A stretch of DNA of 7,212 bases from Saprospiraceae bacterium (GTDB lineage Bacteria; Bacteroidota; Bacteroidia; Chitinophagales; Saprospiraceae). Each line of letters starts with the position of its first letter. Within the stretch, counting starts at the first letter, position 1. Position numbers and translations under genes: made by a program. Positions 6,149-7,212 of the stretch are shown here, piece by piece. The notes under the pieces are model-generated. The model ran no database searches, was not told the origin of the DNA, and worked only from the letters and a program-made list of their open reading frames with translations. The DNA lies in NCBI GenBank assembly GCA_007134625.1, contig SLKL01000079.1:1-7212 (forward strand), written 5' to 3'.

Positions 6149-6391
6149 ATGAGTTTCAGACGGATTTTTTTTCTAAGTTTTTTGTTTATAGCTTTCATTG
6201 TATTCGAGGCTGTGGCACAATGCCCAATGTGCAGAATGACTGTGGAGTCTAACCTGGCTGACGGAGGTACCGCTGGTCTAGGACTAAATAGAGGTATCCT
6301 TTATCTTCTTGCTGCACCCTATCTTGTTGTCGGCGGAATTGTGTTTATGTGGTGGAAAAATAAAACTGAGGATCAGCCGGAGATCGCTTAA
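6149..6391 (+). CDS. Small secreted membrane-anchored protein with CPMC motif, function unknown
   Basis: From the ATG at 6149 this encodes 80 residues. They comprise a signal peptide (MSFRR, a hydrophobic stretch, then EAVA), a probable cut after AVA, a short periplasmic segment starting QCPMCRM, a Gly-rich stretch (DGGTAGLGLNRG), one membrane helix (ILYLLAAPYLVVGGIVFMWW) and a charged cytoplasmic tail. The residue before the first Cys is Gln, which does not fit a lipobox, so it is probably not a lipoprotein. CPMC followed by Met could bind copper or take part in thiol exchange; this is inferred from the motif and from the neighbouring oxidase genes. An upstream in-frame ATG at 6125 would add MLFIKNNI, but it would lie upstream of the predicted transcription start and spoil the signal peptide's compact N-region. 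I do not recognise a named family. It is 49 bases after DUF420 and is the last gene before a strong terminator. Confidence 0.75.
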   Translation: MSFRRIFFLSFLFIAFIVFEAVAQCPMCRMTVESNLADGGTAGLGLNRGILYLLAAPYLVVGGIVFMWWKNKTEDQPEIA

Positions 6392-6410
6392 TGATTTAAA
6401 ATAAAGTATA

Positions 6411-6446
6411 AAAAAAGCCGCCTCATTTCTGAGACGGCTTTTTTTT
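6411..6446. terminator. Bidirectional intrinsic terminator between convergent genes
   Basis: AAAAAAGCCGCCTCA (6411-6425) pairs with TGAGACGGCTTTTTT (6430-6444) around a 4-base TTTC loop, with one C-A mismatch in the stem. Eight T residues follow the GC-rich part on the plus strand, and six or more T residues follow it on the minus strand. It lies between the CPMC gene and the convergent outer-membrane protein gene and can serve both. Its last two T residues are also the first bases of the latter's stop codon complement (6445-6447). Confidence 0.93.
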
Positions 6447-6963
6447 ATTGTAGAATATATCGAACTGCTAAGCCCCCGAGGTCTCCTCGGAAGCCTCTTC
6501 TTGTTCCAAAACCATCTGATCTAGATCCGAATAGCCAATTTGGCATAATGTCTAGACTTATGTTCAAAGGCATTCCCTCTACAGTGTAGTCTAGTCCTAT
6601 ATTACCAATAATACCGAAATAAGTTTGTGTTGAGATATTAACACTTGAAAAGCTCTCAAATGCTACTAGACCCCCTACACCCCAATACCAGCTCAATCCG
6701 TCAATTACGTCTTCAAGTGAATTGTGTACCTGATATACAGCTCCAATTCTGGTTCGATTGTAAAAGGTCCATCCCCACTGGTAACTCAAAATCCCTTCCA
6801 CTGCGTGAGCATCATTAATAAAGTGTTTACCGGATAGTGTAAAACCCCATCCTAATCTAAGACCTACAGCTGTCTCATAATCAGTAACTTTCTGCGCTTT
6901 AGTTTCTGCGACAGGTGTCATCATTATTGCAAATGAGACTAAAATTGTTAAAATGTACTTCAT
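6445..6963 (-). CDS. Small outer-membrane beta-barrel protein
   Basis: The 172-residue protein has a clear signal peptide (MKYILTILVSFAIMMTPVAETKA, cut likely after residue 23). The mature part consists of alternating short amphipathic strands: GLRLGWGFTLSGKHF, AVEGILSYQWGWTFY, TRIGAVYQVH, SWYWGVGGLVAF, QTYFGIIGNIGLDYTV and MPLNISLDIMPNW, with a final GDLGGLAVRYILQ. The phrase GLDYTVEGMPLNISLD, followed by a Pro and an aromatic residue, is a pattern common in small Bacteroidota barrels of the eight-stranded type. There is no Cys and no catalytic motif. It is probably a minor outer-membrane porin-like or structural protein; its substrate or partner cannot be told. It is transcribed toward the oxidase cluster from its own promoter and is not obviously related to respiration. 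Confidence 0.85.
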   Translation of the reverse strand: MKYILTILVSFAIMMTPVAETKAQKVTDYETAVGLRLGWGFTLSGKHFINDAHAVEGILSYQWGWTFYNRTRIGAVYQVHNSLEDVIDGLSWYWGVGGLVAFESFSSVNISTQTYFGIIGNIGLDYTVEGMPLNISLDIMPNWLFGSRSDGFGTRRGFRGDLGGLAVRYILQ

Positions 6964-6983
6964 GTTATTAAGTTTTTAGTTTA

Positions 6984-6991
6984 CAAAAGTA
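6984..6991 (-). promoter_or_regulatory. Bacteroidota -7 promoter element (TACTTTTG on the minus strand)
   Basis: On the minus strand the sequence TACTTTTG matches the TAnnTTTG consensus, 20 bases upstream of the ATG of the outer-membrane protein gene. Transcription would begin about 6 bases past the G, giving a leader of some 15 bases. No good -33 TTTG is seen at the usual spacing. The neighbouring small inverted repeat ACCTT-GCT-AAGGT (6995-7007) lies just upstream of the -7 element and could be an operator. Confidence 0.5.
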
Positions 6992-7027
6992 TTCACCTTG
7001 CTAAGGTAAGGTTTTTTTCTATTCGTT

Positions 7028-7212
7028 TCATTTTTTTTGTGGAATTGCACTTACAATTAAAACGAACCAAGCTGAAATAAGTATGGTTCCACCAATCGGG
7101 GTCAAGGGACCAAGGAAAGACACATCCATCTGATGTACAACACCCGCTGTGCTCAATAAATATATAGTTCCGCTAAACAGAAAAATACCGATAATGAAAA
7201 AATTTATCGCCA
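7028..7212 (-). CDS. DUF423 family membrane protein, C-terminal part
   Basis: This gene enters from the right edge, so its start and N-terminal half are missing. The visible 60 residues, read on the minus strand, run from AINFFIIGIFLFSGTIYLLS through SFLGPLTPIGGTILISAWF to a TGA stop after IPQKK. Two hydrophobic helices separated by a short loop, the FSGTIYLL segment and the LGPLTPIGG motif are typical of the DUF423 (YgdD-like) small inner-membrane proteins, usually about 120-130 residues. The function of this family is not known. Its stop lies 64 bases before the outer-membrane protein gene on the same strand, and that gene has its own promoter match, so co-transcription is uncertain. Confidence 0.85.
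   Translation of the reverse strand, partial: AINFFIIGIFLFSGTIYLLSTAGVVHQMDVSFLGPLTPIGGTILISAWFVLIVSAIPQKK

Noticed and set aside
6995..7018. ACCTT...AAGGT repeats followed by a T-run, resembling a plus-strand terminator
   Set aside because: No plus-strand gene ends here, and the stem is only 5 bp; on the minus strand, where the genes are, no T-run follows it.

Overview
The window looks like chromosomal DNA from a member of the Bacteroidota, probably of the Cytophagales or a related order. Four things suggest this: AT-rich sequence with A-rich leaders and no Shine-Dalgarno motifs before the genes; two matches to the Bacteroidota -7 promoter consensus TAnnTTTG; two tandem, unequal cytochrome oxidase subunit III genes next to a prokaryotic subunit IV gene; and a small Bacteroidota-style outer-membrane beta-barrel gene. 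The assignment is an inference from gene content and motifs; no database was searched.

Bases 47-4803 hold the core of an aa3-type (A1 heme-copper) cytochrome c oxidase operon: ctaD (subunit I), ctaB (heme O synthase), a short and a long subunit III gene, and ctaF (subunit IV). Subunit II is not in the window and probably lies just upstream of base 1. An intrinsic-terminator-like hairpin at 4850-4878 closes this block.

Bases 4895-6391 hold a second co-directional block that looks like an oxidase assembly module. It has a membrane-anchored thioredoxin/Sco-like protein with no cysteine at all, a five-helix DUF420 (CtaM-like) protein, and a secreted, membrane-anchored protein of about 80 residues with a CPMC motif right after its signal peptide. 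The last gene has its own TATATTTG promoter match, which argues for the downstream of two possible ATG starts. A strong, probably bidirectional terminator (6411-6446) ends this block.

Bases 6445-7212 are on the opposite strand: a 172-residue outer-membrane beta-barrel protein with its own -7 promoter match, and the 3' end of a DUF423 membrane protein that runs off the right edge.

As a working picture, ctaB makes the heme precursor, ctaD and the two subunit III proteins with ctaF form the membrane oxidase that reduces O2 and pumps protons, and the downstream block helps insert copper or heme. The most unusual point is that the gene in the place of the copper chaperone Sco lacks every cysteine, while a tiny CxxC protein sits two genes downstream. 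No mobile element, CRISPR array, tRNA or rRNA was seen.
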